A stretch of DNA of 64,000 bases. Source: Cyanobium usitatum str. Tous (GTDB lineage Bacteria > Cyanobacteriota > Cyanobacteriia > PCC-6307 > Cyanobiaceae). The notes under the pieces were generated by a model that saw nothing but the letters and a program-made list of their open reading frames with translations, ran no database searches and was not told the DNA's origin. This document shows, piece by piece, positions 12,264-20,630 of this stretch (within the stretch, counting starts at the first letter, position 1; each line of letters opens with the position of its first letter). Where the stretch lies: positions 310,001 through 374,000 of the forward strand of contig NZ_OY986431.1 of assembly GCF_963920485.1 (NCBI RefSeq). The letters are read 5' to 3'. Both the position numbers and the translations under genes were made by a program.

Positions 12264-12956
12264 TTGCAGATCGAGCCTCTGTTTCCGGTGGCTCTTGGCA
12301 GGGTGCAGCTGTTGCCTGATCCTCTGGATACGGCACTGCAACTTCAAGCCCTGCACGAGCTGCGGGGCCAAGCCAGCTCCAACCCCGATCCTTGTTGTGC
12401 CTGGACCGGCGACCTTAATGGTGTCTGGCAGCTGCAGCGTCAGCCTGCCTTTGCGCCACTAATTGCTGTCTTGACAGGCCATGCAGAAGCTTTTCTGCAG
12501 CAATTGGGTTTCGATCTCAGCCGAGTGGCCTTGCACCTGCAGCGCTGCTGGCCCGTGCTTAGTGAGGAGGGGCAGGTGGTAGGCCGCCACCATCACCCCA
12601 ACGCTCACCTCAGTGCCATCTACTACCTCAACGGTGATGGCAGCGGCCGCAGTGGCTGTCTGCGCCTGTGGCCGCAGCGGCAGCTGAATGAGCTGGTGCC
12701 TGGGATGGCTGTTGGCCACGAAGGTCCGTTGGCTGCATCGCCTTGGAGCGCCCCCTGGCTGGATGTGGCTCCCCAGGCAGGGCTGCTGCTGCTGTTTCCC
12801 AGTTGCCTGGATCATGCGGTGTTGCCAAACGAGGATCCCGATGATTTGCGCTGCTCCCTCAGCATCGATTTCGCGCTAACAGCTCCCGTGGCTAGAAATG
12901 GCTCCTCGCCACCGGAATACCTGGCGCCCCACCCCAGCCAGTGGCAGGAGCTTTGA
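12264..12956 (+). CDS. Putative 2OG-Fe(II) oxygenase family protein
   Basis: The sequence resembles the TIGR02466/PF13759-type putative 2-oxoglutarate- and iron-dependent oxygenases. The metal-binding candidates are the histidines in RHHHPNAHLSAIYYLN and the distal SCLDHAVLPNE segment, followed by RCSLSIDF, where an arginine could bind 2-oxoglutarate. A double-stranded beta-helix is implied. The substrate is unknown. The start is TTG at 12264, since no ATG gives the full conserved N-terminus. It lies only 14 bases after gamma and may be read through from the atp operon. Confidence 0.7.
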   Translation: MQIEPLFPVALGRVQLLPDPLDTALQLQALHELRGQASSNPDPCCAWTGDLNGVWQLQRQPAFAPLIAVLTGHAEAFLQQLGFDLSRVALHLQRCWPVLSEEGQVVGRHHHPNAHLSAIYYLNGDGSGRSGCLRLWPQRQLNELVPGMAVGHEGPLAASPWSAPWLDVAPQAGLLLLFPSCLDHAVLPNEDPDDLRCSLSIDFALTAPVARNGSSPPEYLAPHPSQWQEL

Positions 12957-13020
12957 TCGCCGGGGCTGGCGCGGGCGGACTGGAACAATGGTTTTTAGCT
13001 GCCCACTCCGGCACCCTCCT

Positions 13021-13350
13021 GTGACCGAAACCCAGACCTTCACAATCACCGCCGAGTTTCAAGGCACCCAACACATCTTTCCCTGCTGCAGCGATCAAAC
13101 CGTGCTGTCTGCAGCTGAGGCCGCCGGGGTCCCCTTGCCCAGTTCTTGCTGTTCCGGGGTCTGCACCACCTGTGCGGCTTTGATCAGTGAGGGCAGCGTT
13201 CAGCAGCCCGATGCCATGGGGGTCAAGGCGGACCTGCAACTAAAGGGCTATGCCCTGCTCTGCGTCTCCTTTCCCCAATCTGACCTGCGGCTCCAGGCGG
13301 GTATGGAGGATGCCCTCTACGAAGCCCAGTTCGGTAAATACCAGAAATGA
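13021..13350 (+). CDS. [2Fe-2S] plant-type ferredoxin, divergent paralogue
   Basis: An electron-transfer protein of about 109 residues. The cluster ligands fit C-x4-C-x2-C (CCSGVCTTC) plus a distal Cys in ALLCVSFP. It differs from the petF product at 42458 in being less acidic and having hydrophobic or basic insertions, so it probably serves a specialised partner. GTG 13021 is chosen by family alignment. An ATG at 12988 in frame would add 11 residues. It overlaps the next small gene by four bases, so the three genes 13021-14689 look like an operon. Confidence 0.85.
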   Translation: MTETQTFTITAEFQGTQHIFPCCSDQTVLSAAEAAGVPLPSSCCSGVCTTCAALISEGSVQQPDAMGVKADLQLKGYALLCVSFPQSDLRLQAGMEDALYEAQFGKYQK

Positions 13351-13538
13351 GTGCTGCGGCGCTGCGCCTGCAGCCCGTAACGCTGCAGTTCCGCCGTGCT
13401 CCAGGGCCGTTGTTGGCCCAGATCGAGGCTGCGTTAGCTCCGCACGGCCAACCGCTGCGCTGGGCGATCACCGCGGTGGAGCCTGGTCTGGCTGGATCGT
13501 GCCCATTGCTGACGCTTGAAGCGGTGGTGCTGGCATGA
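13347..13538 (+). CDS. Conserved small hypothetical protein (63 aa)
   Basis: I do not recognise a domain. The 63 residues are basic in the N-terminal half (LQFRRAPGPLLAQIEAALAPHG) with a short C-terminal hydrophobic part. The ATGA overlaps with both the ferredoxin upstream and the DUF3326 gene downstream strongly suggest that it is translated and works with them. Confidence 0.65.
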   Translation: MSAAALRLQPVTLQFRRAPGPLLAQIEAALAPHGQPLRWAITAVEPGLAGSCPLLTLEAVVLA

Positions 13539-14689
13539 CGGCGAGCCTGCCCCTGCCCACCTTGCTGGTGATTCCCACCGGGATTGGATGTGAGCTGGGT
13601 GGTTACGCGGGCGATGGCCTGCCTGCCGCTCGCTTGCTGGCGGCCGCGAGTGGCTGCCTGATCACCCATCCCAACGTCATGAATGGGGCCTCCTTGTACT
13701 GGAGCGATTCCCGCATCCACTACGTGGAGGGTTCGGCCCTCGACCGCTTCGCTGCTGCTGCGATCGGCCTGCGGCCGGTGCGCCGGCAGCGGCTCGGGCT
13801 GTTGCTCGATGCCGGTATCGAGGCGGAGCTGCGCTGGCGCCATCTCCAGGTTGCCGAGGGCTGCCGGGCCAGTCTGGGTTTGGAGATTGGCCCGGTGGTC
13901 ACCACCGATGAACCCCTCGAGGTGACTCTGTGTCAGGGAGCAAGCGGGGCTAGCTCGGGGCACCTAGGCCGCCCCGAGCTGCTGCTGCGCGCCGGCCAGA
14001 TGCTCAAGGCTGCCGGGGCTACGGCTATTGCGGTGGTAACTCGCTTCCCCGAGGACAACAGCAGCGAGGCCCTTGCGGCCTACCGCCAGGGGTCTGGTGT
14101 GGATGCCCTGGCCGGTGCCGAGGCGGTGATCAGCCATCTGCTCAGCCGCGAGTTGGGCCTGCCATGCGCCCATGCGCCGGCCCTCAGTCCCCTGCCGCTG
14201 GATCCTGGTCTCGACCCCCGGGCGGCGGGGGAGGAATTGGGCTACACCTTTTTGGCCTGCGTGCTGGTGGGACTGAGCCGGGCGCCCGATCTGGTGCCCC
14301 TGGCACCCGGCTTAGGACCCTTGAGCGCAGCCGGAGCTGATGTGCTCCGCATCGAAGATGTGGGGGCTGTGGTGGCCCCGGCAGGAGCCCTGGGGGGGGC
14401 GGCTGTGCTGGCCTGCGCTGAGCGCGGCATCCCAGTGATCGCAGTGCACAACCCCTGCGTGCTCAACGTGTCGGCGGCGGCCCTGGGCTTGGAGGTGCTC
14501 GCTGCAGAGAGCTATGCGGCGGTGGCTGGGTTGCTGGTCGCCCTGCGCGAGGGGATCAGCCCCTCTGCTCTGGTGCGCCCTTTGCAGCGGTTGACCGCGA
14601 TCAGCGCAGACAGGCCATCGGGTGGCGGGGTGTCACATCCAGGGCCCGGGCAACGCCGGGATGGCACACCGTCCCATGCACCGTGTTGA
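13535..14689 (+). CDS. DUF3326 domain protein
   Basis: This 384-residue protein belongs to a family known mainly from cyanobacteria and plants (DUF3326), of unproved biochemical role. Recognisable segments are IPTGIGCELGGYAGD near the N-terminus, THPNVMNGA, and GIPVIAVHNPCVLNV near residue 300. These glycine- and histidine-rich loops look like a ligand-binding alpha/beta fold. It is coupled to the ferredoxin gene by ATGA overlaps. The last 89 bases lie antiparallel within the 3' end of ald. The final 30 or so residues are low-complexity and could be a secondary extension. Confidence 0.8.
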   Translation: MTASLPLPTLLVIPTGIGCELGGYAGDGLPAARLLAAASGCLITHPNVMNGASLYWSDSRIHYVEGSALDRFAAAAIGLRPVRRQRLGLLLDAGIEAELRWRHLQVAEGCRASLGLEIGPVVTTDEPLEVTLCQGASGASSGHLGRPELLLRAGQMLKAAGATAIAVVTRFPEDNSSEALAAYRQGSGVDALAGAEAVISHLLSRELGLPCAHAPALSPLPLDPGLDPRAAGEELGYTFLACVLVGLSRAPDLVPLAPGLGPLSAAGADVLRIEDVGAVVAPAGALGGAAVLACAERGIPVIAVHNPCVLNVSAAALGLEVLAAESYAAVAGLLVALREGISPSALVRPLQRLTAISADRPSGGGVSHPGPGQRRDGTPSHAPC

Positions 14690-15713
14690 GACCGGAAAGT
14701 AGTTCGGGTCGGTCGGTGACGGCTTCGACCAGGCCCCGTCCCGCCATTGCCAGGATGTAGGGCAGGGTGACACTCACCAGCGCTTCGGTGGAGGTGAAGG
14801 GTACGGCCCCGGGCATGTTGCCGACGGCGTAGTGCTGCACGCCGTGGAGTGTGTGGACAGGATCGGTGTGGCTGGTTTCGCGGCTGGTGGCAATGCAGCC
14901 CCCCTGATCGATCGCCACATCCACCACCACGGAGCCGGGTTGCATCTGCCGCACCAGCGCCTCCTCCACCAGGGTGGGGGCCCGGCCACCGGCGGTGAGC
15001 ACGGCACCAATGAGTAGATCGGCACCCGGCACCAGGCGCTCGATCAGGCTGCTGCTGCTCACCAGGCTCACCAGCCGGCCGCGGCGGTGGGCCTCGAGGC
15101 TGCGCAGCCGCTCGGGCGAGCGATCCAGCAGGAATACCTCCGCATCCATGGCGGCGGCGATCCGGGCCGCATTCCAGCCCACACTGCCTGCTCCCAGCAC
15201 CACCACCCGCGCCGGCCGAACCCCGGTGCAGCCCCCCATCAGGATGCCGCGACCGCCGTGGGGGCGCTCCAGCAGGTGGGCCCCCACCTGGGCTGCTAGC
15301 CGGCCGGCGATTTCGCTCATCGGCGCCAGCAAAGGCAGGCTGCCGTCTTCGAGCTGCACGGTTTCATAGGCCACGGCAGTGGTGCCAGCCTCCAGCAGGG
15401 CCCGGCCCACCTCCGGGTAGGCGGCCAGGTGCAGGTAGGTGAACAGCACCAGATCGGAGCGCAGAAAGCCGAATTCCTCGGGCTGGGGCTCCTTGACCTT
15501 CACCACCAAATGGGCGCCCCAGGCTTCTGCGGCGCTCACCAGCCGGGCCCCGGCGGCGGCGAAGGCGGCATCGCTGAAGCCAGCCCCTAAACCTGCTCCC
15601 GCCTGGATGCGCACCTCCATGCCCTGGTTCACCAGATCGGCCACCCCGTCAGGGGTGAGGGCCACGCGCTGTTCATCGCGCTTGATCTCTGCGGGCACGC
15701 CGATGCTTGCCAT
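14601..15713 (-). CDS. ald: Alanine dehydrogenase
   Basis: Ald interconverts L-alanine and pyruvate plus ammonia with NAD(H). From ATG 15713 it has 370 residues and starts IGVPAEIKRDEQRVALTPDG, the usual substrate-binding start. Lys and His candidates lie in VVKVKEPQPEE and FTYLHLAAYPE. The NAD-binding Rossmann motif is VVVLGAGSVGWNAA, and VAIDQGGC and HYAVGNMPGAVP are family segments. An in-frame ATG at 15755 is possible. The 3' end overlaps the convergent DUF3326 gene by 89 bases, so the two transcripts are antisense there. Confidence 0.94.
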   Translation of the reverse strand: MASIGVPAEIKRDEQRVALTPDGVADLVNQGMEVRIQAGAGLGAGFSDAAFAAAGARLVSAAEAWGAHLVVKVKEPQPEEFGFLRSDLVLFTYLHLAAYPEVGRALLEAGTTAVAYETVQLEDGSLPLLAPMSEIAGRLAAQVGAHLLERPHGGRGILMGGCTGVRPARVVVLGAGSVGWNAARIAAAMDAEVFLLDRSPERLRSLEAHRRGRLVSLVSSSSLIERLVPGADLLIGAVLTAGGRAPTLVEEALVRQMQPGSVVVDVAIDQGGCIATSRETSHTDPVHTLHGVQHYAVGNMPGAVPFTSTEALVSVTLPYILAMAGRGLVEAVTDRPELLSGLNTVHGTVCHPGVARALDVTPRHPMACLR

Positions 15714-15828
15714 CGGTGCCGTCAGGCTGGCGCCGCTGGAGCTGGGGGGTGCCATGGTCGTGCTTCCGTTTGTGGTTCCAGGTTGGCTGCGGCTGGCGAT
15801 TGGCGCCATGCACGATTCAGCGGCTGAT

Positions 15829-17550
15829 TTAGAGGCTGGCGATCGGCATGCGCCAGCCGCTGCCGAAGGCCCGGCCGCCGATCTTGAGCAGGGGCGGGGC
15901 CTGGCGCCGCTTGAACTCGGCCCGGCGCAGCAGCTGCATCACCCGTTCGGCCAGCTCCGCTGGGGTCCCCCTGGCGATCAGCTGCTCCGGACTGGCTAAC
16001 TCCTCGATGTAGGCCTTCAAGATCGGGTCGAGCACGGCGTAGTCGGGCAGGGAATCGCTATCGAGCTGGTCGGGGCGCAGCTCGGCGCTGGGGGGTTTAT
16101 CGCGGATCGCCCGCCCCACCAGCTCGCCGTCGCCTGGCAGCCCCAGCTCACTACGGCAGGGGCCGGCGGCGGCCGAATCGAGCCAGGCGCAGAGCTCGAA
16201 CACGCTGGTTTTGTATAGGTCGCCGATCACGGCCAGGCCGCCGTTCATGTCGCCGTAGAGGGTGCAATAGCCCACGGCCAGCTCGCTTTTGTTGCCGGTG
16301 GAGAGCAGCAGCTGGCCCTGCTGGTTAGCCACAGCCATCAGCAGGGTGCCGCGGATGCGCGACTGCAGGTTTTCGGCGCTCAGACCGCAGGGCGGTCCCG
16401 CCAGCACCGGTGTCAGGGTGGTGTCGAAACTGGCCATCAGCGCTGCGATCTCAGCGGTGTGGCTGCCCAGGCCCAGGCGCCCAGCCAGGGCCTGGGCATC
16501 GTTTAGGGAGCCTGCCGAGCTCCAGGGGGAGGGCATCATCAGTGCCTGCACCCGCTCACCCCCCAGGGCAGCGGCGGCGATCACGGCCACCAGGGCCGAA
16601 TCGATGCCGCCGCTCAGTCCCAGCAGGGCGCTGCTGAAGCCGCATTTGCGGGCGTAGTCGGCCACCCCCAGCACCAGGGCCCGAAACAACTGCTCGTTTT
16701 CAGTAGGCAAAGGCGCCACTGGCAAAGGTGACACTGGCGCTGAGCTGTTGACTTCCCAGCAGCTCACCTGCTCCTTGCAACTGGCCAGCTGGCTCACCAC
16801 TGCACTGCCTGCCTCGACCCCACCTCTGGCATCCACCACGAAGCTGGCGCCGTCGAACACCAGCTCGTCGTTGCCGCCCACCTGATTGACGTAGACCACC
16901 GGGCAAGCGAGCCGGCTGGCGGCGCGGCGGGCCAGGCTCTGACGCAGGGCCACTTTGGCCTGGCCAAACGGTGATGCCGAGAGGTTGAGCAGCAGGTCGA
17001 TGCGGCTTGAGAGCAGCTCGGCGACGGGATCGGCACCAGCCAGGCGGTGGCCCTGCAGTTCCTCCTCAACCCAGAGGTCTTCGCAGATCGTTAGCCCCAG
17101 ACGCCAGCTCCGGCCGCCCCGCTCAAGCTCCAGCACGCTGGGCCCGCTGGCGGCGCAGAAGTAGCGCTGCTCGTCGAAGACGTCGTAGGTGGGTAGCAGC
17201 CGCTTACGGGCCACCACCCGCCAGCTGCCGGCCTCCACTAAGGCCACAGCGTTGAACAGGTTGGGCAACGGCGCGGCGCCTGATGGTTCGGCCATGCCCA
17301 CCAGCACGGCCAGCTGGGGTAGCTCTTGGGCTAGGGACGCGGCCAGCTGGTTGAGCACGGCGCCTTGCTTCGCGATCAGGCTGGGGCGCAGCAGCAGATC
17401 GCGTGGTGGGTAGCCCCAAAGGGACAGCTCGGGGGTGAGCACCAGATCGGCCCCCTGGGCGGCGGCATGACGGCTGGCCGCCAGGATCAGCTCGCCGTTG
17501 CCGGCCAGGTCGCCAACTAGCGGATTTAGTTGGGCCAGGGCGAGGCGCAT
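15829..17550 (-). CDS. nadE: Glutamine-dependent NAD+ synthetase
   Basis: This enzyme performs the last step of NAD synthesis, amidating deamido-NAD with ammonia taken from glutamine. The N-terminal nitrilase-like glutaminase has its Glu-Lys-Cys triad in TPELSLWGYP, RKRLLPTYDVF and LTICEDLW. The C-terminal synthetase has the PP-loop SGGIDSALVA and STGNKSELAVGY. The length of 573 is normal for the two-domain form. The start overlaps the nadD stop, so both NAD genes are cotranscribed with the GTPase and CNNM genes upstream. Confidence 0.96.
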   Translation of the reverse strand: MRLALAQLNPLVGDLAGNGELILAASRHAAAQGADLVLTPELSLWGYPPRDLLLRPSLIAKQGAVLNQLAASLAQELPQLAVLVGMAEPSGAAPLPNLFNAVALVEAGSWRVVARKRLLPTYDVFDEQRYFCAASGPSVLELERGGRSWRLGLTICEDLWVEEELQGHRLAGADPVAELLSSRIDLLLNLSASPFGQAKVALRQSLARRAASRLACPVVYVNQVGGNDELVFDGASFVVDARGGVEAGSAVVSQLASCKEQVSCWEVNSSAPVSPLPVAPLPTENEQLFRALVLGVADYARKCGFSSALLGLSGGIDSALVAVIAAAALGGERVQALMMPSPWSSAGSLNDAQALAGRLGLGSHTAEIAALMASFDTTLTPVLAGPPCGLSAENLQSRIRGTLLMAVANQQGQLLLSTGNKSELAVGYCTLYGDMNGGLAVIGDLYKTSVFELCAWLDSAAAGPCRSELGLPGDGELVGRAIRDKPPSAELRPDQLDSDSLPDYAVLDPILKAYIEELASPEQLIARGTPAELAERVMQLLRRAEFKRRQAPPLLKIGGRAFGSGWRMPIASL

Positions 17551-18176
17551 CAGGGACTTTTGAGTGGCTGGCTGAGGCTCGGATCGCCCGCTAGGCCGTA
17601 GAGATTTTGCTCGAGCAGCAGCGGCAACAGGGCCGCAGGCAGCTGGGCTGGGTCGGGGGTTTGGCGCACCGCCGAGCTGGCGGTGGCGGGAACCTGCAGG
17701 GGCAGGATCACCACCCGGCCCCCCAGCTGGGTGAGCTGCTCCAGTTGTTTGGGCTGCAGGGGCCAGCCGGCTCGGGGGGCGATTGCCAGCACGCAGGCCT
17801 TGAGCACGGCTTCGGCTTGCTTCCAGCTGGGGATCTGGGCAGCCAGATCACTGCCCACCACAAACACCAGCTCGCTGCCAGGCCAGTGGGCCGCTGCCCG
17901 CTCCAGGGTGGTGATCGCCCAGGGGCTGCTGAGCTCCTGCCGGTGGCTCAGCCTCGGATCGCCGATGGCTGCCACCAGCTCGGCAAGCAGGGTGGCCCGT
18001 TGCTCCAGGGGGGCGCCGTGGTGTTTTTGGGGGTTGTCGCTGGCCCAGGTGGCGACCGTGGGATAGAGCTGCAGCAGCCCCTCCAGCAGGGCCTGGTGGC
18101 CCCGGGTCGGTGGGTCGGCGCTGGTGCCAAACAGGGCGATCGGCCCCTCTGCGGCTTTGACGACCCCGTTGCTCAT
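17550..18176 (-). CDS. nadD: Nicotinate-nucleotide adenylyltransferase
   Basis: NadD makes deamido-NAD from nicotinate mononucleotide and ATP, feeding NadE encoded next. The nucleotidyltransferase motif is FGTSADPPTRGHQALLEG, with the HxGH-type pair replaced by the TRGH form. VFVVGSDLA is a second conserved segment. The usual C-terminal ISSTxIR motif is degenerate (ATASSAVRQ), a feature seen in cyanobacterial NadD-like proteins. ATG 18176 gives 208 residues and overlaps the upstream GTPase stop by four bases. Confidence 0.88.
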   Translation of the reverse strand: MSNGVVKAAEGPIALFGTSADPPTRGHQALLEGLLQLYPTVATWASDNPQKHHGAPLEQRATLLAELVAAIGDPRLSHRQELSSPWAITTLERAAAHWPGSELVFVVGSDLAAQIPSWKQAEAVLKACVLAIAPRAGWPLQPKQLEQLTQLGGRVVILPLQVPATASSAVRQTPDPAQLPAALLPLLLEQNLYGLAGDPSLSQPLKSP

Positions 18177-19510
18177 GGCAGCAGGGCCTGCAGGTTGGGG
18201 GCCGGCTCGCTGCGCTCGCCCAGCCACAGGCGCACCTGGGGATCGCTGATAGCCAGGCGCCGCAGCAGGGCGCCGGGTTGGCCGCCTCGCTGGGCGCTCC
18301 GCAGCAGTTCGGCGGCGGCCAGCCGGCCGGTGAGCCTGGTGGTGTGCACGGCTAGGGCCGCCTGGGCCAGGGCTACCGGGGCGGCTGGAGCGAGGCTGAG
18401 GCCGCCGGTGAGCGGTGCTGCCAGCAGCAGCAGTTGGCGTAGGGCGCCCAGGGCCAGCTGGATGCCGATCTGGGCGCCGCCCAGCAGGGCGTTGTGGCCG
18501 GAGAGCCGCCGCAGCAGCTGGCGGGCGCCGGCGCCATGCATCGGCAGGCCGTAGAGCTGGCAGAGCTGCAGCACAAGGGCGGTGTCGCAGGCCAGGCCGC
18601 CGGCCAGATCCAGCAGCACCAGGGGGTTGGCGGCCACGCCGGTGGCCTTGAGGGCGGCAAAGCGGCCGATCAGGCTTTGGGCGGCCTGGCGGCTGGTCCC
18701 CAGGCGCCAGCGTTGCAGGGACTGGTGAAAGCGCTCCGCGCTGCCCAGGGCATTGAGGGCGAGCAACAGGCAGCCGTGTTGCTCCAGCAGTTGCAGCAGG
18801 GACTGCCGCAGCGGCTCCACCTGCGGAGCTTGAACAACGCTGCGCACCCGGCCATCGGCCAGCAGCTGGGGTTTGCGTGGCGCGGCGGCCACCGGGATCA
18901 GCTCCAGCTGCCGGGCAGCTGCCGGCAGCCGCCGCTTGATGCTGGCGATCAGCTCGGCCTGCTCGGCCTCGCTCCAGCAGTCGCAGCGGTTGAGCACCAG
19001 CAGTACCGGCTTGCCGCTGGCCAGCAGTGGCGCCAGGGCGTCGTGCTCGATGCTGGTGAGGTCGCCGTCGAGCACCAGCAGCACCAGATCTGAGCCGAGG
19101 GCTACTCGGGCCGCCAGTCGGGCCCTGGCGGCGGCGGCGATCTCATCGATGCCAGGGGTGTCCACCAGCTCCACCCGGCTGAGCCCCTCCATGGGTTGCG
19201 CCCAGGCTTGGGCCTGCTGGTGGCGCGTGCAGCCGTGGGCCACGTCGGTGGCGAAAGCCGCCTCCCCCAGCAAGGCGTTGAGCAGGCTCGACTTGCCCAC
19301 CCCTACACGGCCGAACACGGCCACCCGCAGACTGCGCTGCTGCAGGCGCCCTAGCTGGCGATCCAGGGCCAGCAGCTGGCCGGCTAGCTGGCTTTGCTCG
19401 CGGCCGCTGAGCTGGAGCTGGCGGCGCCACTGGTCGAGCAGGGATTGGCAGCGCTCCGGGATGGCGGGCGCCTGATCGGGGCACGGTTCGGCGCGTGGTT
19501 CGGGCCTCAT
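18173..19510 (-). CDS. Era/DUF697-type GTPase, membrane-associated
   Basis: A TRAFAC-class GTPase: G1 is FGRVGVGKSSLLN, G3 is DTPGIDE and G4 is LNRCD. The C-terminal half has several hydrophobic stretches (ALGALRQLLLLAAPLTGG, LAPAAPVALAQAALAV) typical of the DUF697 GTPases of cyanobacteria and plastids. That suggests membrane attachment. ATG 19510 gives 445 residues and overlaps the CNNM-gene stop by four bases. Substrate or partner is unknown. Being wedged between a CBS transporter-like gene and nadD indicates an operon but not a pathway. Confidence 0.8.
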   Translation of the reverse strand: MRPEPRAEPCPDQAPAIPERCQSLLDQWRRQLQLSGREQSQLAGQLLALDRQLGRLQQRSLRVAVFGRVGVGKSSLLNALLGEAAFATDVAHGCTRHQQAQAWAQPMEGLSRVELVDTPGIDEIAAAARARLAARVALGSDLVLLVLDGDLTSIEHDALAPLLASGKPVLLVLNRCDCWSEAEQAELIASIKRRLPAAARQLELIPVAAAPRKPQLLADGRVRSVVQAPQVEPLRQSLLQLLEQHGCLLLALNALGSAERFHQSLQRWRLGTSRQAAQSLIGRFAALKATGVAANPLVLLDLAGGLACDTALVLQLCQLYGLPMHGAGARQLLRRLSGHNALLGGAQIGIQLALGALRQLLLLAAPLTGGLSLAPAAPVALAQAALAVHTTRLTGRLAAAELLRSAQRGGQPGALLRRLAISDPQVRLWLGERSEPAPNLQALLP

Positions 19511-20523
19511 GGCCGCATCCCTTCGCCCGCAGGTTGGGGACGGCGCCACCAGCCCGCCAGCACCGCCAGCACCGCCTCAGCGCCAATCACGCCCACGAAG
19601 CCGCCGAATTCATCCACCACGACGCGAACGCCGCTGCTGTTGCGGCGGAAGCCCGTGAGCAACCGGTCGGCCCGGATCATTTCTGGCACGTAATCGACCG
19701 GCTCACTTAGGGAAGCGGCAGTGCGATTGCCTTCGCCTTGGAGCAGGGCTGTCAGGAGCCGCTCCCGGCCGGCCACGCCTAGCACCTCATCCACCTCTTC
19801 GCCCAGCACCACCCACCACTCGGCGTTGTTCGCCAGCAGGTCTTCGCGCAACTGCTCCAGGCTGGTCGCCCCATCGAGGGTGGGAGCCGCCACCCTCGGA
19901 GTCATCAGATCGCGGGCGGTGAGGTCGTTTAGCTGGAACACCTTGGCGATCATGGCCGCTTCATCGGCCTCGATTTGGCCCTTCTGGGAGCCGAGCCGGG
20001 CCAGTAGGCGAATCTCTTCTTCGTCGGTGCTGATTTCGTTTTCGGCTGTGATCGCCGGCAGCAGGCGCTCTAGCAGCAGCACCAGGGGCAGCATCAGCCT
20101 GGTCAGGATTGCTAGGGCCGGGGCGCTGGCCAGGGCCACCGGCAGGGCCAGGCGGCTGCCGAGGGCCTTGGGCAGGATCTCCCCCAGCAGGATCACCAGC
20201 ACGGTGAGCCCCACGGAAAACAGGGGCAGGGCGATCCCCTCGATGCCCTCCCGTTTGAAAACGATGGCGGCGTAGCCGCCCAGCATCAGGCTGCCAAAAA
20301 TATTGAAGCCGTTGTTGGCGATCACCAGCACCGACAGGGTGCGGCCCAGCCGCTGGCGCAGCTTCTCCAGGCGCTGCGCTCCGCGCACGGGCTTGCTGCG
20401 GGCGGCAAGTTCGTGCACCCGCACCGGGTTCACGGTGAGCAGGGCAGCCTCAACTCCAGAGCACAGGGCCGAACCTGCGATCACCAGCACCACAAGCAGC
20501 GCCAGGGTGAGCAGGTCGTTCAT
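19507..20523 (-). CDS. CNNM/CorC-HlyC family transporter-associated protein with CBS pair
   Basis: The N-terminal DUF21/CNNM domain has three to four membrane helices, with conserved CSGVEAALLTVNPVRV and the ILLGEILPKALG motif. Two CBS domains follow (about residues 200-320), starting at ARDLMTPRV. This architecture is linked to Mg2+ or Co2+ efflux in other bacteria. The protein lacks the extra C-terminal CorC domain and ends shortly after the CBS pair (338 residues). It is first in the apparent operon with GTPase-nadD-nadE. Confidence 0.85.
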   Translation of the reverse strand: MNDLLTLALLVVLVIAGSALCSGVEAALLTVNPVRVHELAARSKPVRGAQRLEKLRQRLGRTLSVLVIANNGFNIFGSLMLGGYAAIVFKREGIEGIALPLFSVGLTVLVILLGEILPKALGSRLALPVALASAPALAILTRLMLPLVLLLERLLPAITAENEISTDEEEIRLLARLGSQKGQIEADEAAMIAKVFQLNDLTARDLMTPRVAAPTLDGATSLEQLREDLLANNAEWWVVLGEEVDEVLGVAGRERLLTALLQGEGNRTAASLSEPVDYVPEMIRADRLLTGFRRNSSGVRVVVDEFGGFVGVIGAEAVLAVLAGWWRRPQPAGEGMRP

Positions 20524-20630
20524 TCCGCCATTTCGCCGCTCGCCATCTACCTATTAAATCGGCTCCGCCAGCGTCTGTCCCGCTGCCTGCTCCAAACTGG
20601 ACTTATGCAGGGCCCGCCGGCCGCTTTTTT

